From contig NC_064676.1 in assembly GCF_023278565.1 (NCBI RefSeq), forward strand, positions 930,001 to 994,000: a DNA stretch of 64,000 bases. Reading direction: 5' to 3'. Source of the stretch: Colletotrichum lupini. Lineage: Eukaryota > Ascomycota > Sordariomycetes > Glomerellales > Glomerellaceae. Numbering within the stretch: the first letter of the stretch is position 1; the number at the start of each line of letters is the position of its first letter. Position numbers and translations under genes: made by a program. The notes under the pieces were generated by a model. That model was not told the origin of the DNA, did no database searches, and saw nothing but the letters and a program-made list of their open reading frames with translations. Below, one piece after another: positions 35,269-46,796 of the stretch.

Positions 35269-37251
35269 TCAAGTCCTGTTTGCTGGCTGGAGCCATTCCT
35301 TGCCGTCAATCGTGGTCGTCAACGTACCGTTGGCTTGGAAGATGTTCGTCAGGATATCAATGGTCAACCGGAAGCCGCCAGAGCTGGTCTTCTTGGTTCC
35401 ATTGCTTGGCCCCGTCTGGACAAGGTCCGAGTACCAGTCAATCTCCTCCACCGTCGGACTCGGGTTCACTGAAGTGACCTTCTCGGATCCTACTAGCACG
35501 TTTGAGCCGTCATCAGAGTAGTTATGATACTCGACGGCTACAGTTCCCGGCAGACCACCTCCACTATTCGGGGTGATGGTTACGTTTGCCCAGCCGCTGA
35601 CCTTGCCCTTGAGGGTGAAGTTTCCGTTTGTCGGGAATGGCCTCTCCGGCGCGTGAGTTCCAGGCACGTATGGAGTTGCCCAGGGAATGGTGTCACCTAG
35701 AGACTCGACAGAGGGCGGTGTGAGAGGCTGCCGGCTTGTCAGATGAGCTAGCATCATGCGCTCGGTACGACCTCCGGGTGCCGTTGATGGATAGCATGGC
35801 AGAGGGTTCTCCCCTCCACACTCGGGAAACACGGTCAGGGCCTGATAGTACACGATACGGGTGCCATCATTGGACCATTTCGGGTCGGCGCGGCCGTTCC
35901 ATTCGGGATCATTGATGGCGCCACTTCCGGGGATTCCACTGCCCTCAGCATTGAGTTGTTGCCCAAAGTACGAACCCCGGTCACCATGACCATCGATGAG
36001 CCATGGCTGGAAGAATCGACGCCCCTGGTTGTTTCTCGTCGATGAGGCCGCGCTCGCGGAGACCAAGTCAGTCAACGGAGGAATGCCGCGCAGACCCGCC
36101 ATGAACATTTGGCGTCCACTACCACGGGTGTCCATAGCCACGGTCCATTGGTCATCCGGAGACACGTCGACGGGATCCGTATATTCTGGGTGGGCAGTCA
36201 AGCGCCGGACCTTTCCAGTGATGAGGTCTGCAGCGAAGACATCAATGTTGGACGACTCGGCGGGGTACCCAATGTATGTGACTTCTTTGCCGGTACCGCT
36301 GAACCCGCGAAGCTCTCCAACAGTGATGGCATCATAGTTGATCCGAAGCAGAGAGCTGTCCTCCAGGTCAATCTCGACCGGCTGCTTATCGTTTGTGCTG
36401 AATAACAGATTGACATTGGCCAGATCATAACGGGGCACAAGTGGCTCGCCAGTTGTCGGTGCTTTGGTGAAAGCCAGCCTTCCTATGTATGCGAACTGGC
36501 TGACCTTACCGGACGTGACGGTGAAAGAGTTAAAGCCGAGATGCTCGTTGCCAGGATGGATGCGCAGCTCGCGAATGGTCCCGCCGATTCCTGACCCGTT
36601 CACGGCCGTGTTCCATCGGATTGGGTAGACGTGGACTTGATCAGGAGTGCAAGCTTCGCTGACAAGTTCAGCTGAACACTCGATGATTTGCGGTCCAGCA
36701 AGCAGGCGTTTGCCGTCCTTGAAGATTTGGGGGTAGTCGAGCGGCGCAACGAGTACAGCCTGGTCATCCGCAGATACGCCGCAAGTAATACACTTCCACG
36801 CATCACCGTTTGGAAACGTGCTGTTGTCGATCTTGACAATGACCAGCTGTGGGCCGCTGTATATGCTCGCCGGGTCGGGCGAGGCAGGGGCGCCGGTGAA
36901 GTTCACCGTCGCTACAACGTGGGCATCGTCTGGCAGGAAATCTCCGTTCTGGAGAGCGGGAGATCTCCCGATACACCCGGTGCCGCGGGGGTTGATTGCC
37001 TGAGTACATCCACCGACACCCTCGTCCGCGGTGACAGGGGGTAGAGGGAGCTCTGTGATGGTGATTGGCTCCGGCGCGGGAGGAGGCGGGACGTCAGCTT
37101 CCCGGTCCGCGATCTTGGAGTTTTGGGTACTGAAGTCATTGCTATCGGCATGTCTGCCGAAACGGGCCTGGTCTTCATGTTCGTCCGCCGGTGCGGCGTA
37201 CGCAACGCTCGCGGCGCAAAGAATGCCAGTCAAGGCAGAAGTGAGACGCAT
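35269..37251 (-). CDS. Secreted saponin-hydrolase-like beta-propeller protein
   Basis: A single-exon frame of 660 residues from ATG 37251. An upstream in-frame ATG at 37359 would add 36 residues, but starting at 37251 puts a clean signal peptide first (MRLTSALTGILCAASVAYA). The mature protein resembles fungal saponin hydrolases, which remove the sugar chain, including glucuronic acid, from triterpenoid saponins outside the cell. Supporting segments are GCTQAINPRGTGCIGR near 105-120, FLPDDAHVVATVNF, the WKCITCGV cysteine motif near 175, CTPDQVHVYPIRWNT near 225, and repeated propeller-like strands (VSPDDQWTVAMDTRGSGR; DPKWSNDGTRIVYYQ). Many N-glycosylation sites occur in the C-terminal third. 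The call rests on remembered family resemblance; a general WD40-like secreted protein is the alternative. It would suit growth on plants with antifungal saponins. Confidence 0.6.
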   Translation of the reverse strand: MRLTSALTGILCAASVAYAAPADEHEDQARFGRHADSNDFSTQNSKIADREADVPPPPAPEPITITELPLPPVTADEGVGGCTQAINPRGTGCIGRSPALQNGDFLPDDAHVVATVNFTGAPASPDPASIYSGPQLVIVKIDNSTFPNGDAWKCITCGVSADDQAVLVAPLDYPQIFKDGKRLLAGPQIIECSAELVSEACTPDQVHVYPIRWNTAVNGSGIGGTIRELRIHPGNEHLGFNSFTVTSGKVSQFAYIGRLAFTKAPTTGEPLVPRYDLANVNLLFSTNDKQPVEIDLEDSSLLRINYDAITVGELRGFSGTGKEVTYIGYPAESSNIDVFAADLITGKVRRLTAHPEYTDPVDVSPDDQWTVAMDTRGSGRQMFMAGLRGIPPLTDLVSASAASSTRNNQGRRFFQPWLIDGHGDRGSYFGQQLNAEGSGIPGSGAINDPEWNGRADPKWSNDGTRIVYYQALTVFPECGGENPLPCYPSTAPGGRTERMMLAHLTSRQPLTPPSVESLGDTIPWATPYVPGTHAPERPFPTNGNFTLKGKVSGWANVTITPNSGGGLPGTVAVEYHNYSDDGSNVLVGSEKVTSVNPSPTVEEIDWYSDLVQTGPSNGTKKTSSGGFRLTIDILTNIFQANGTLTTTIDGKEWLQPANRT

Positions 37252-38139
37252 CTTGAGGAACTTCTCAGCGGCGCCTGTGAGAGATGGCACCATAAGCTGA
37301 ATCAGAAGGTGAACCAGACCAAGGAGGAATGTAAGACGAACACAGCTTCTTATGAGCATCTACGGAACCTTGAATCTCTCATCTTGCCGAGAGATCACCC
37401 TGTAACCTGATGTCCCGGCGGAAGACCCATCCCGCGGAAACAACAGGAAGATCTCACCTGGCAGAGCCCCAGATGCACAAAGGCTGGCAGTCCAAGCTTG
37501 ACGAGGACGCAAGACCAAGGCAAACTGCGCCGTCTCCCGAGGTGTTAAGCGCCGATCTCAAAGCTTGAATATTCGTATGTATTCCGAAAATTCGGGCCGG
37601 GGCGGGTCTCTGCTATACGCGGAACGGAAGTCTCGAATACGGCGAATACGGCGGGGGAGGCGGGCTATACGCGTGGACATCCTTGGCTGCGAATGACGAT
37701 GGACGGCTAGATCAATTTGGCAGGAAATTTTGAGTAAAAGTGTGCCACGTCGTAGGGATACTCCAGTATTCGACGCGAATGTGACGAAGTACGCTGCAAC
37801 CGTCCAGTACTATCCTCTCTTGACAACTCATTGCCGCAGCGCAAGGCTGCACTTATAGCGTCAAGGCATGGTATGCCTATAGGAACCAGCCAAGCCCGTT
37901 GCGATGAGTAAACCAAGTTGAGGGCACCTTGTCATTCATACCCGGTTGACATGACAACTTCGGCTGATACGAATGAGTCCGATCTCTTGGTTGACTAATC
38001 TCTAAACCTGGCTCTGAAAAGCCCGACTACGTTGCAAACATCGTCACAATGCAGCAGAAAACAGGACCATCCTGATCCATGAGACATTGTCCTCTAGCAC
38101 TATGATCCAAGTATGTACGTGAAGTATTGATTGCTTTTT
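37252..38139. other. Promoter region of the saponin-hydrolase-like gene
   Basis: No gene is seen. Two SYGGRG motifs, the site type bound by the carbon-catabolite repressor CreA/CRE1, lie at 37597-37602 (CCGGGG) and 37651-37656 (GCGGGG), within a short GC-rich, internally repetitive stretch (CGAATACGGCGAATACGGCG) at 37630-37670. Confidence 0.4.
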
Positions 38140-39993
38140 TCAGAGTAAAGCGGTAATAAACACCGAAGTCTGCAGGCCAAGCAACCCTTCCGTGGCAACC
38201 AAACTCCCATCGACCATCTCCCAAGCAACATCGCCCCAAAGCACCTCAACAACCTCGCCTACCTCCACTCCATCCGGCAAAACAACTCTGATCTCGCCCG
38301 AAATCTCATCATAACTCAGATTGACCACACTGACAAGCACCTGCTTCTTCGCTTCATCAACCCACACCGCCGCATCAACCCTCTTCGCACCCTCAACAGC
38401 AAGATCCTGCATCCTCTCTGTGCCAAGCAAGAACTCTACCGCAGCTTCGTTAGTAAATACACTAGCCAACTTGCTCGTCAGACCCTCCAGCTCCGGCGTG
38501 GCCGGGTAATTCCACATCACGATGCCCTTTGCGCCGTGGTTGACCGACAGCACCGTCATGACAACCTCTTCCTCGGCGGTCGGGTACCGCGCCCAAAAGG
38601 TCTCGTTGCCAAATGCCTGCGGTGCAAACCACTGCGTCTTCTGCCATCCCAGGATCTCATCTCTACGGTAGAACTCGTCCAGTCGCACAGAGATATCCTC
38701 AAAATTACCCTCGCAGTCGTCGCAACCGCAGCACCCGTACGTGGCATTACACTCGGTGCCATACACTGTCGAAAACGTCGCGTTGATGGCGACGGGGTAA
38801 ACGTCGCTCATGATGATATCCGCGCCGGCGCCGTACTCGGCGTAGTGAAAGTCCCAGCAGTTGAGCGCGAGGGAGACCGGGTGGTACGGGTCAATCGCCT
38901 TGATCTGCTCGTACGCCATCCCCGTGGAGTTGGCCGGGTTCGCCTTGCCGTCGGCCTCGTCGCTCTGGTACCACAGCAGGATGGACGGGTGAGTGCGCAG
39001 CCGGGTGACCTGGTCGACCATGTTTGTGAGGTTCGGCCAGGTCCATAGGACGTCGTAGCGCAGGTAGAGGCCCAGCTCGTCGGCCCGCTGGAGGTAGGGC
39101 TCGAATTCGTCCCAGGGGAAGGGGATCTCGCCGAGGCTGCCTGTGGGCACGATGTGGATTACGTTGTAGCCCATGGCGGCGAACTCGTTGAGGGTGTCGA
39201 CGCTGTCGTTCCAGTACAAGGTCCATTGTGCTGGTTCAAGTCAGTCAGAGGCACGGATTTGGTTGCGAGGGGAAGTGCCTACTGTAGTAGGTGTATGCGA
39301 AGATGAGGTCCCAATCAGCATCCTTGCCTCGTTGCGCGAGAAGTCCGCCGTACAGGTTATCGATACGCGACACGCTACCGTAGTCCTCGGGGTACGGAAG
39401 ATACGGAAACTCGGTCCAGCCTTCGTACACATGCATAGAGTCCAACTTTGTTCGGATCGTGATGTTGTACGTCTCCATACGCGGAGTGAGCGAGTCTAGC
39501 GGGAGAGCAACCTCGTTATCGCGAGATCCGAGGGCAACTTCTTCGGTCGCAAGGACATCTTCCCCCAGCAAAATCTCAACTGTCAACGGCCTGGATGTCG
39601 AATTGGTGTAGTTCGATCCATAGCCGACGGGCAGCGGAGAGCCGACCTGGTTCGAAACGGCGGCGTCGATGAGTAGGTTTGCTGAAGAGTCGGTCTCAAG
39701 ATAGATGCTCAGCCGCGGTCGCACCTTGAGTCGCAGAAGGGGAACGCTGGAGATGGCTGGCTCGGGGAACCATCCACCTGGGTCAAAAGAAGAGTTTCTG
39801 CGATTGAACCTTGTGAGCACTTGACCGGCTGAAGCTGACGCAATCGGGTAGAGGGGACTCACGTTGCGCGATACGCCTTTCCGCACCAAATGTCAACCCC
39901 TTCCGGGTTGTTGAAGCGGACGGCCTGGCCATTGACCGGCGGGAGTGCCGCGATCAAGGCCGCGATAGCCGGAATGAGCTTGCGGAACATCAT
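38140..39993 (-). CDS. Secreted glycoside-hydrolase-like protein (TIM-barrel type, substrate unknown)
   Basis: Minus-strand exons 39993-39863, 39797-39283 and 39230-38140 give 578 residues. A signal peptide covers about 1-23 (two adjacent Met codons; the first is used). Residues 45-190 look like a beta-sandwich (strands LRLKVRPRLSIYLET, LTVEILLGEDVLATEE). From about 200 the chain reads like a TIM barrel of the GH2/GH5 kind: LYWNDSVDTLNEFAAMGYNVIHIV, LYLRYDVLWTWPNL, ILLWYQSDEADG near 300-310 (the Glu is a candidate acid/base), VSLALNCWDF and GIVMWNYPATPEL. A Cys cluster (CNATYGCCGCDDC) lies near 375 and may be disulfide-bonded. The C-terminal 90 residues form another beta domain. The exact family was not recognised. 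It lies upstream of, and in the same direction as, the saponin-hydrolase-like gene. Confidence 0.6.
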
Positions 39994-41093
39994 CCTGTCG
40001 TGAACGTTCTCACCCAGGTGTTGCGAATAGCATCATGCTGGTCTGGCTCACGATTCGAAGCCATTGGACTTATATGAGCGGGGAAGTCAGCTATTGACCC
40101 CCAGTCCTGGTACGCAACTGGATTGTTGCTTTGGAGATGCAATCAGGTGGATCACCGCCGGATGGGCTATCAATGGCCTGACGTGCCATCGCCGCTGGGT
40201 GATTAGCGTCGTCATGACCCTGATCAGGAAGCTATCATGGACGGTAATGAGGGGAACGCGCAGGGTGAGGGGCTCTCCGACTTGGGTGTTTATGAATAGC
40301 GACGTTACATCTCTCCAAATCTCCAACTTTGGAAGTTTAGCCGGTTCGTGGGCGGGGAAAGACTTCGGCACTAGGAAATGAAGAGTGCCGAAAGGACGGA
40401 AGAAGCGGTACGGCATCACCGGCGAATCGGCCGGGCTTCTGTGCAGTGTTGACTAGATGGCATCCTCCGTGGGTCGCGAAAGCTCGACGACTTGAGGGAC
40501 TTTGATTGATACGTTGTGTTTGCTTACTCTGGTAAACTTGTGGCCGTTTTCTTCCACCTGGCTCCTCTGTCTCTTCATCAGCCTTCATCAGTCAATTGGA
40601 TTGCTCAAATGCAGGTGAAAGCTGCTCCAACGTTTTTCAATCAAGGGTGATAGTTAAGGTGGTATTCCGACGGCGATGGTCATTGTGGGGATGCAGAGAT
40701 AAGCAAGGGTCGTGATAGAAGCTCATATCATGATCGTCCGTCGCTTTAACTCACTCCGATCTTCGGGGCTCTTTAACATGCTTTGTGCTAAGTCTTTAGC
40801 AGCTTTTCTGTTCGCAACGTTCAGATATTCCATCGGTCGTCTGTTATTTGCAACCATAGACATGGTAACATATCAAATGCGATCTATTGCATGGTCTTGC
40901 ACCTACGCGGGCGAATCGAAAAATGGACGTAGAGGTCCAGAATTCCATCATCTTCCAGGGAACAGAGCGAAACCCGTGGCCGTGGAACCGGAACACCCTC
41001 CCGACAGAAGCCCTGTTGCATCGAACATGGGTAATATATCGCAACGGCATTGTAAACGTCGAAAATGCTCTTCTTGTAGTAACATGCCCATGC
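39994..41093. other. Intergenic region
   Basis: This holds the promoter of the glycoside-hydrolase-like gene and the 3' region of the next leftward gene. No gene, array or RNA was recognised. Confidence 0.5.
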
Positions 41094-42569
41094 TCACGCG
41101 AATCCTTGATTCACCAATGTAGCCAGCGGCATCTGCTCGTCTCTACGACAAAGATGCCGAGATAGCACCTTCTCTGCCAAGGTCGGAAGCGAAGCTGTCT
41201 CATATTCCTTGTCCCAAAGATCGCTCTCCCGAACTGCGTTGATCGACTCCAAAATGCTGGCAATTTCGCGGCTATCCCACATACCTTCCCTTCGCTTCAT
41301 AGAGTAGAGCAGCGAGATAGCCCTCGACTGTACTTCGGGGTCTCGCGAAAAAGTAGCAACAACCACTAGCGGCGGGATCGTATCTGCAGCTATAGCAAAG
41401 TGCGGCAGCTGTTGTGAATTTCCTTCCCCGGACGGACAAAAGGCCTCAGTCCTGTCGAGCATACTTCTCCAGATAGCTGGATCTATCGTTTCAATGGTGG
41501 AAGTTTCGCACTGCTTGATGATCATCTTCCAATCATTTTGGATAAACGTCAATATTTGCGCCTCTTTCAAAGCCTCTGGAGAAAACGACGGATCAGACTG
41601 CCATATCTCGATGCTCATATCAACTCTGGAGCTCCATGTATCCAGGTGATGCCGTGCTTTCATCCAAGCGTCGAATATCTCATCTTCGAAGGGCGACATG
41701 TCGCCAGGTAGATCCAGGACAGAGGCCCAAGAACGTGGTGGAGCCTGGCGAAAGTTGAAGCCTATGATAGAGCCTAATGCCTTTTCAACACGGTGGATTT
41801 CGAGTCGTGCCTCGTCCAAGGTCTTGAAGGGATCATGCCCAGATGCCTCAGGTACAGCTGGAGGCCGTAAGAAGAAGTCTAGATCAGGGGTGATTTCTGC
41901 CTCGAGCAAATAGGCTGTATCGATCCCAATGCAGGAGAACATGACGGCGATGTCAGAGAGCTGATCAAAGTATTTCCTGGCGGTCTCGGCCAGACATAAT
42001 TGTGAAGGGGACAAGGCTTCAGCGCCGTTCATCTCAAGACTCTCTACTGCCTCTCGAATGGAGCCGAGGATCCTACAGCCACCCCGTAGGTGCTGTATTG
42101 CTTTGTCATACCGCCCTTCTATTACCTCGAAACAAACAAAGACGAGGCAAGCGACGAGGGAAATTCTGATGGACGTAGTAGATAGATTCTTCTCCCTGTC
42201 CGCCAGTGTCGACTTGAGAGCTTTGCCATAGTACGACATGGCCAGACTTGCAAAGTCTTGATCTTCCGTAACCTTGCTCGCATGCGAATAACCATCAAGG
42301 AAAGCTCTGTGCGATAGACCGAGCCCTACCAAAGCATGTTTAACTGAGTGTGAATAGTAGCCCAGCGGTATGATGTAGTTGTTCCAAAGCTTGGTCATCA
42401 GCGCTATGTTTTGAAATCCAGGAATGGTAACCCGACGGACGTGATGGAACATGCATTTCTCAATAAGAGTTCCGTCAATGTCCCAGTCAAGCGATGCTGG
42501 CAGTTTTTCAGATGGTTGCGTTGCCCGGTCTAGGTGTCTTTGCTGGCCGGCATCGCGACTTTCACTCAT
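41094..42569 (-). CDS. Fungal-specific transcription-factor-domain protein without a visible zinc cluster
   Basis: A single frame of 491 residues from ATG 42569. From about residue 25 to the end it looks like the helical fungal-specific transcription factor domain found C-terminal to Zn2Cys6 clusters (the DUF3468 type): FHHVRRVTIPGF, WNNYIIPLGYYSHSVKHALVGLGLSHRAFL, LVACLVFVCFEVIEGRYDKAIQHLRGGCRIL, and a long helical C-terminal half. No zinc cluster precedes it. The frame stays open upstream to about 42690 and encodes a very Arg-rich segment (GRRVRRTRQRHR) just before the ATG, so the start could be further 5' with an exon I could not place. Either it is a regulator that lost its DNA-binding cluster or its first exon is missed. 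Confidence 0.65.
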   Translation of the reverse strand: MSESRDAGQQRHLDRATQPSEKLPASLDWDIDGTLIEKCMFHHVRRVTIPGFQNIALMTKLWNNYIIPLGYYSHSVKHALVGLGLSHRAFLDGYSHASKVTEDQDFASLAMSYYGKALKSTLADREKNLSTTSIRISLVACLVFVCFEVIEGRYDKAIQHLRGGCRILGSIREAVESLEMNGAEALSPSQLCLAETARKYFDQLSDIAVMFSCIGIDTAYLLEAEITPDLDFFLRPPAVPEASGHDPFKTLDEARLEIHRVEKALGSIIGFNFRQAPPRSWASVLDLPGDMSPFEDEIFDAWMKARHHLDTWSSRVDMSIEIWQSDPSFSPEALKEAQILTFIQNDWKMIIKQCETSTIETIDPAIWRSMLDRTEAFCPSGEGNSQQLPHFAIAADTIPPLVVVATFSRDPEVQSRAISLLYSMKRREGMWDSREIASILESINAVRESDLWDKEYETASLPTLAEKVLSRHLCRRDEQMPLATLVNQGFA

Positions 42570-45500
42570 CCGATGTCTTTGGCGTGTTCGGCGGACCCGA
42601 CGCCCTGCCAGATGGGCATCCTGTCTGTGACTGTGAGCGAAACTCTGTGCAAAGATCTCATTAGGGTCAGCAACGCTTACTTCGAATTTCTATAGAAAGT
42701 TAGCCTGGAATGTTCAAAGAAGACTCCGTTGCTCGCAAGTGTGGCACCACGTACCCCGTGCTGTGCCCGGCCAGCGGCTCAAGTGCCGTTGACGCTGCCG
42801 GTGCAAGAGTGTTCGAATGACTGATGAAACAGTGGAACCTGCTAGTGTCTGCCATTTTTCGAATTCTCGTACACTGGGACGAAAAGCTTTCGCCTTCATA
42901 TGCCCTAGACAGCCTCTCGGAAAACTTAGTCTGGGTCGACTGACAGGTGTCAAGGACTCAAGGCCGGCCTTTTCAGGGAGAGATCAGGCACCCAGCTGAG
43001 AGTTGGACGCGTGTTTCAGTGAAGTCATCACATTTCCTCTTTGGTCATTCTCGGCACCCCTGCACAGCCACTTGTAGCCCCACCTGGCTAAGCCTCAAGT
43101 AGAAGTGAAAGACAGTTGAAATGCTCACATGATATCAAGAAAAGCAGAAGAACATCAGCTTTTTGAGAGGGCAGATGATTTCCAAAGCATATCTGATGGC
43201 CAATTCGAGTAAAAATCGTGTAGGAAAAGTGTATCGAGGCATTTTGTCTGAACTTGGACTTTCATGACAGTGCCTGTACCGAAAGAAGTTTCCATGACAC
43301 GGCGCTTTCACTAGCTTGTGTAAAACAAGAGCCGAAACTTAGCAAAGACGTTTCTGTACATGGAAACAGAATTCAAGAATCGGTACTCGAAGTACAAGCA
43401 TGAGAGTGTTGACAGTGAGAAATAGATTGCCACTTTTGCAAGGAACTGTAAGACTAACATGATGTCGGTGATACCATCTGCGAAGACCACTTAGTCATGC
43501 TGGGTGTCCTAGCTGCTCGTGGTAGAGCAAGGTTTCCAGAAAGTTTCGACCGCCAAACACAGCTGTCTATCGCTGTCTTGTTTATCGGTCTTGAACAATT
43601 CAAGCTCGAGATGTCATTGCTGTCTTGAAAAATTGGAAAAGTCTTGGACATGGTAGCACCGACTTGATAAAAGTCGGTGGTCTAGTAACCCGGATCAATC
43701 TTCTACTATACTAAATGATTCTGCTGGCTTCATGATGCTAACTTGAGCAACCCGAAAGTTAGACTGCAGATTGAAGAGTCTTTTTGTTGCCAAGACTGCT
43801 ATTCAACTGACAGCAACGATTAATGAACTTAACCTTTACAGTGACATAATGCTACAGCTTGTGCGTAACTTAATCTGCCATGGAGAAGCTGAAATTAAAG
43901 ATAATAAGATAGAGAAACGTATCTCATCGTTGCGGACCGGTAATGATTCCCTAAGATTTTCCACAGCGGAATGTCGAGTATCATTGTTGTTTGCATCGAA
44001 AAGTACTATCAATTCTATCCTGTTTGAAAATATTGCCAAAAACAGGCAAAAGAGTGGAGATATCCAAAGAATAGGATCCAAGTGCTCGACTATTCGAATG
44101 AGTTGTGCTACGATCATTTCGATGATATGTTATGATCGCTTCCGACATTCTACTGTATGAAAAGCAAGGCTATAGCCGCAAATCGTGACATCGACTGCTT
44201 GATTGTAGCAAATTCGTTAAAGAGGCTGCCTCAGACATCAAAAAATGTGTTTTGTTACAGAAAGAAAGAAAGCCTTCCTGGATATTATGTTTGATAACGT
44301 ATCGTAGGTGGCCCCGAGAGGCATTGTGACAGCCAGGTTTTGAAAAGCGACGCTTCATATCTGCTACGTGGCCTCGTGATGATGTTTTTGGCCGGCAGAA
44401 CACGGCTGTGAGTGCGGCTCACTGTTATCCCGAGATTTGAAGTCATTGTCTACAGTTGCAGATCTTTTCAGAAAGCATGAGTTGCAGTAGGTCTCACAGA
44501 AGTTGCACTGTGATGTTCCAGCAAGCTCAGATCAATGCTGATCCGGGGGATTTGACTATCCATGCCATACTCGATATTCATTAAGTCCGCCCGCCGTAAC
44601 ACACAGCCCTTATCAGGCCCCATCGCTTAAGCTCATAGTAACCCTGAGATCTCCGAGATAGTCTTCATGGACCGTGGGTGATCATCGAAACGGAAAAGGA
44701 CGTGATCGCCGTTAGAGGTTTCTACTTTATTCGGGGGCCGAAGGGTCCACAACATTACGGATGCGTGGGATGCAACATCATAGCCGACGAGATGACATGG
44801 CGGCTTCGCGAGTCCAACGTCTCGTCTGACGGAGAACATCCCGCAAAGACGATAGCTCCACGCATACAGAGACATGCCAAGATAAACTGAGCATTCGCCC
44901 AATGGAGCCCCCAAGAAGAATGTTGTCGGCCCGGGTAGCGAACTGACGAATTTCATCGTTAACTGTCAGAACAGCATCATGCGTTCGCTTGCTCCCTGTC
45001 TCAGGCGCTGATGTGGCCAATCGCCTTACACCCTTACGCCGTACACAACGAAACAGGGTCAGGGTTACCCGTTTCGACCTAACAGGGGGGGATTGAAATG
45101 CTACCGATCGGCAGCGGAGGAATGACTAAGATCGGGGTTCGAAGGGAGAGATCCGACTCAACCGACCTAGCCCCCTCGGGAATTGATGTTTGATAGAGTC
45201 TGGTGTTTGCTGCCCGCCGTGATCATGGTATCGTAGCACCTGATTGTTACATCGCGGATAGAGGGGCTCGAACGACAGTCAGGAGATGGAAGTTGAGCAA
45301 AAAGGTCGGATCAGGTACGAGATTGAAAGCGAGACCGGGACGGTCTGAGCATTTGCTTTCTCGACAGGATTCTATCTGGTCTCAACCTTTGGTCATCATT
45401 CATGTTAGGACTACCTCTCTCACGTGGTCGAATACGAAAAGGTTTGTCATGACAGATTCTCAAGCGCACTGGGCCTCTTTTGGCCACAGAAGCGTAGAAG

Positions 45501-46487
45501 CCACAGTAGTGTATCTAAGAGGAAAGACATCGAGGCTGAGCGCAGCACCACGTCGTCTGCCCTCTCCTCGCGATTTCGGGCGCTAGAAGGGTTGAAGCAC
45601 AGACAATAGACTTCAGCCCTTTGAGGCTCACTCGAACCTCGCGTATTATTGATGCTGTATTTGAACATGGTTCCCATACCCTCGTCCCGAAACTGTGGAA
45701 GGCGACCCCGGCCTAGACGAGGGAGCCAATCGCAACTTCCGGAGCGCGACGTGGGGGATGATCTGCAAATGGGGTCTGGCGGATTCGGCCGAGCGATCCA
45801 AGCGGCTCAACTGCGCGACATCCTACATGCAGGACCCCTGGATCCCAAGGGGCACAATTTGACGTTTCGTTTCACGATATTCTAAACATTCCAAGGATGG
45901 GGCCAGCTTTTGCATCAGTTTCGAGCACAGAGTCTGTAGGATTTTCCAATTATTTACAAGGGTGTGATTCGTTCCAAGCTACAATGGACAGGGTTTGTAC
46001 AACAACGTGATTAACAAGAAGAAGATTCCATGCTCTAGTGCTTTGTAAGAAGAACGGGATGATATGTTACAGAGAACAGATTTTTTGACCAACGTTTTAA
46101 GCAGGCCTTCAAACTAATACCAAATAGCACCAAGCACCGAGGGACCCTTTCCCTGCTTTCCCACCCACACCGTCGCAAAAGGCTACCCCCCTCTCCCCCC
46201 TGATAAACACATGACTAACACAGAGATGAAGAAGAAGAAGCAGAAGATACACCACTTACACCCAGCTCCGTAGGGCCCACCACACGTGTCGCCTCAAGCT
46301 TTCCGTCACCAACATCAGACTTTGGTCGCAGATGTCGGGATTCATACTAGTGTCACCCCCTCTTCGGTCAAATCCGCCCAGCGAAAAGTGGGCGCTTATC
46401 GTATTGGGGTCTCGAACTTTTGCGCGCGGCCACCTATGGGGAAATGAGGGGAGGTAGGTGACCCCTCGTGGCAAGATCGTGTAGCGT
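42570..46487. other. 3.9 kb without a recognisable gene
   Basis: Only short frames occur. The piece at 43600-44600 is rather A/T-rich and may be decayed repeat DNA. Near 44630-45020 two overlapping minus-strand frames look more protein-like than the rest but match nothing I know. No RNA gene was recognised. Confidence 0.45.
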
Positions 46488-46761
46488 TTAGTTACCAGCA
46501 GGGCTTGGCGAGCCCAGCGTCGCGGGCTTGAGGGACGAACCGCCTTGGCTTTGCGCCTGCTGTGATTGCTGCTGAGGCTGCTTCTGGCCTTGGTTTTTGT
46601 TGCCGTTATTCGCGTTGGCGTTGCCAGAACCAAGAGTAGCAGGCTGAAGGCCAGTGCTGGCGTTGTTCTGGTTGCTATTCGGAGCTCCGTTGTTGCCTTG
46701 GTTGTTGGTGTTCGTATTTCCATTACCGTTGCGATTGCCCTGATTCTGATTCTGGGGACGG

Positions 46762-46796
<35 letters not shown>

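Noticed and set aside
42714..42953. Possible first exon with a zinc cluster (WCHTCEQRS) for the transcription-factor-like gene
   Set aside because: Only one C-X2-C is present, the remaining four Cys do not follow in any splice combination I could build, and the frame is closed before the main ORF.
44630..45020. Minus-strand frames that might encode a small protein
   Set aside because: Two short overlapping frames without domain, start context or intron support; kept as unknown.
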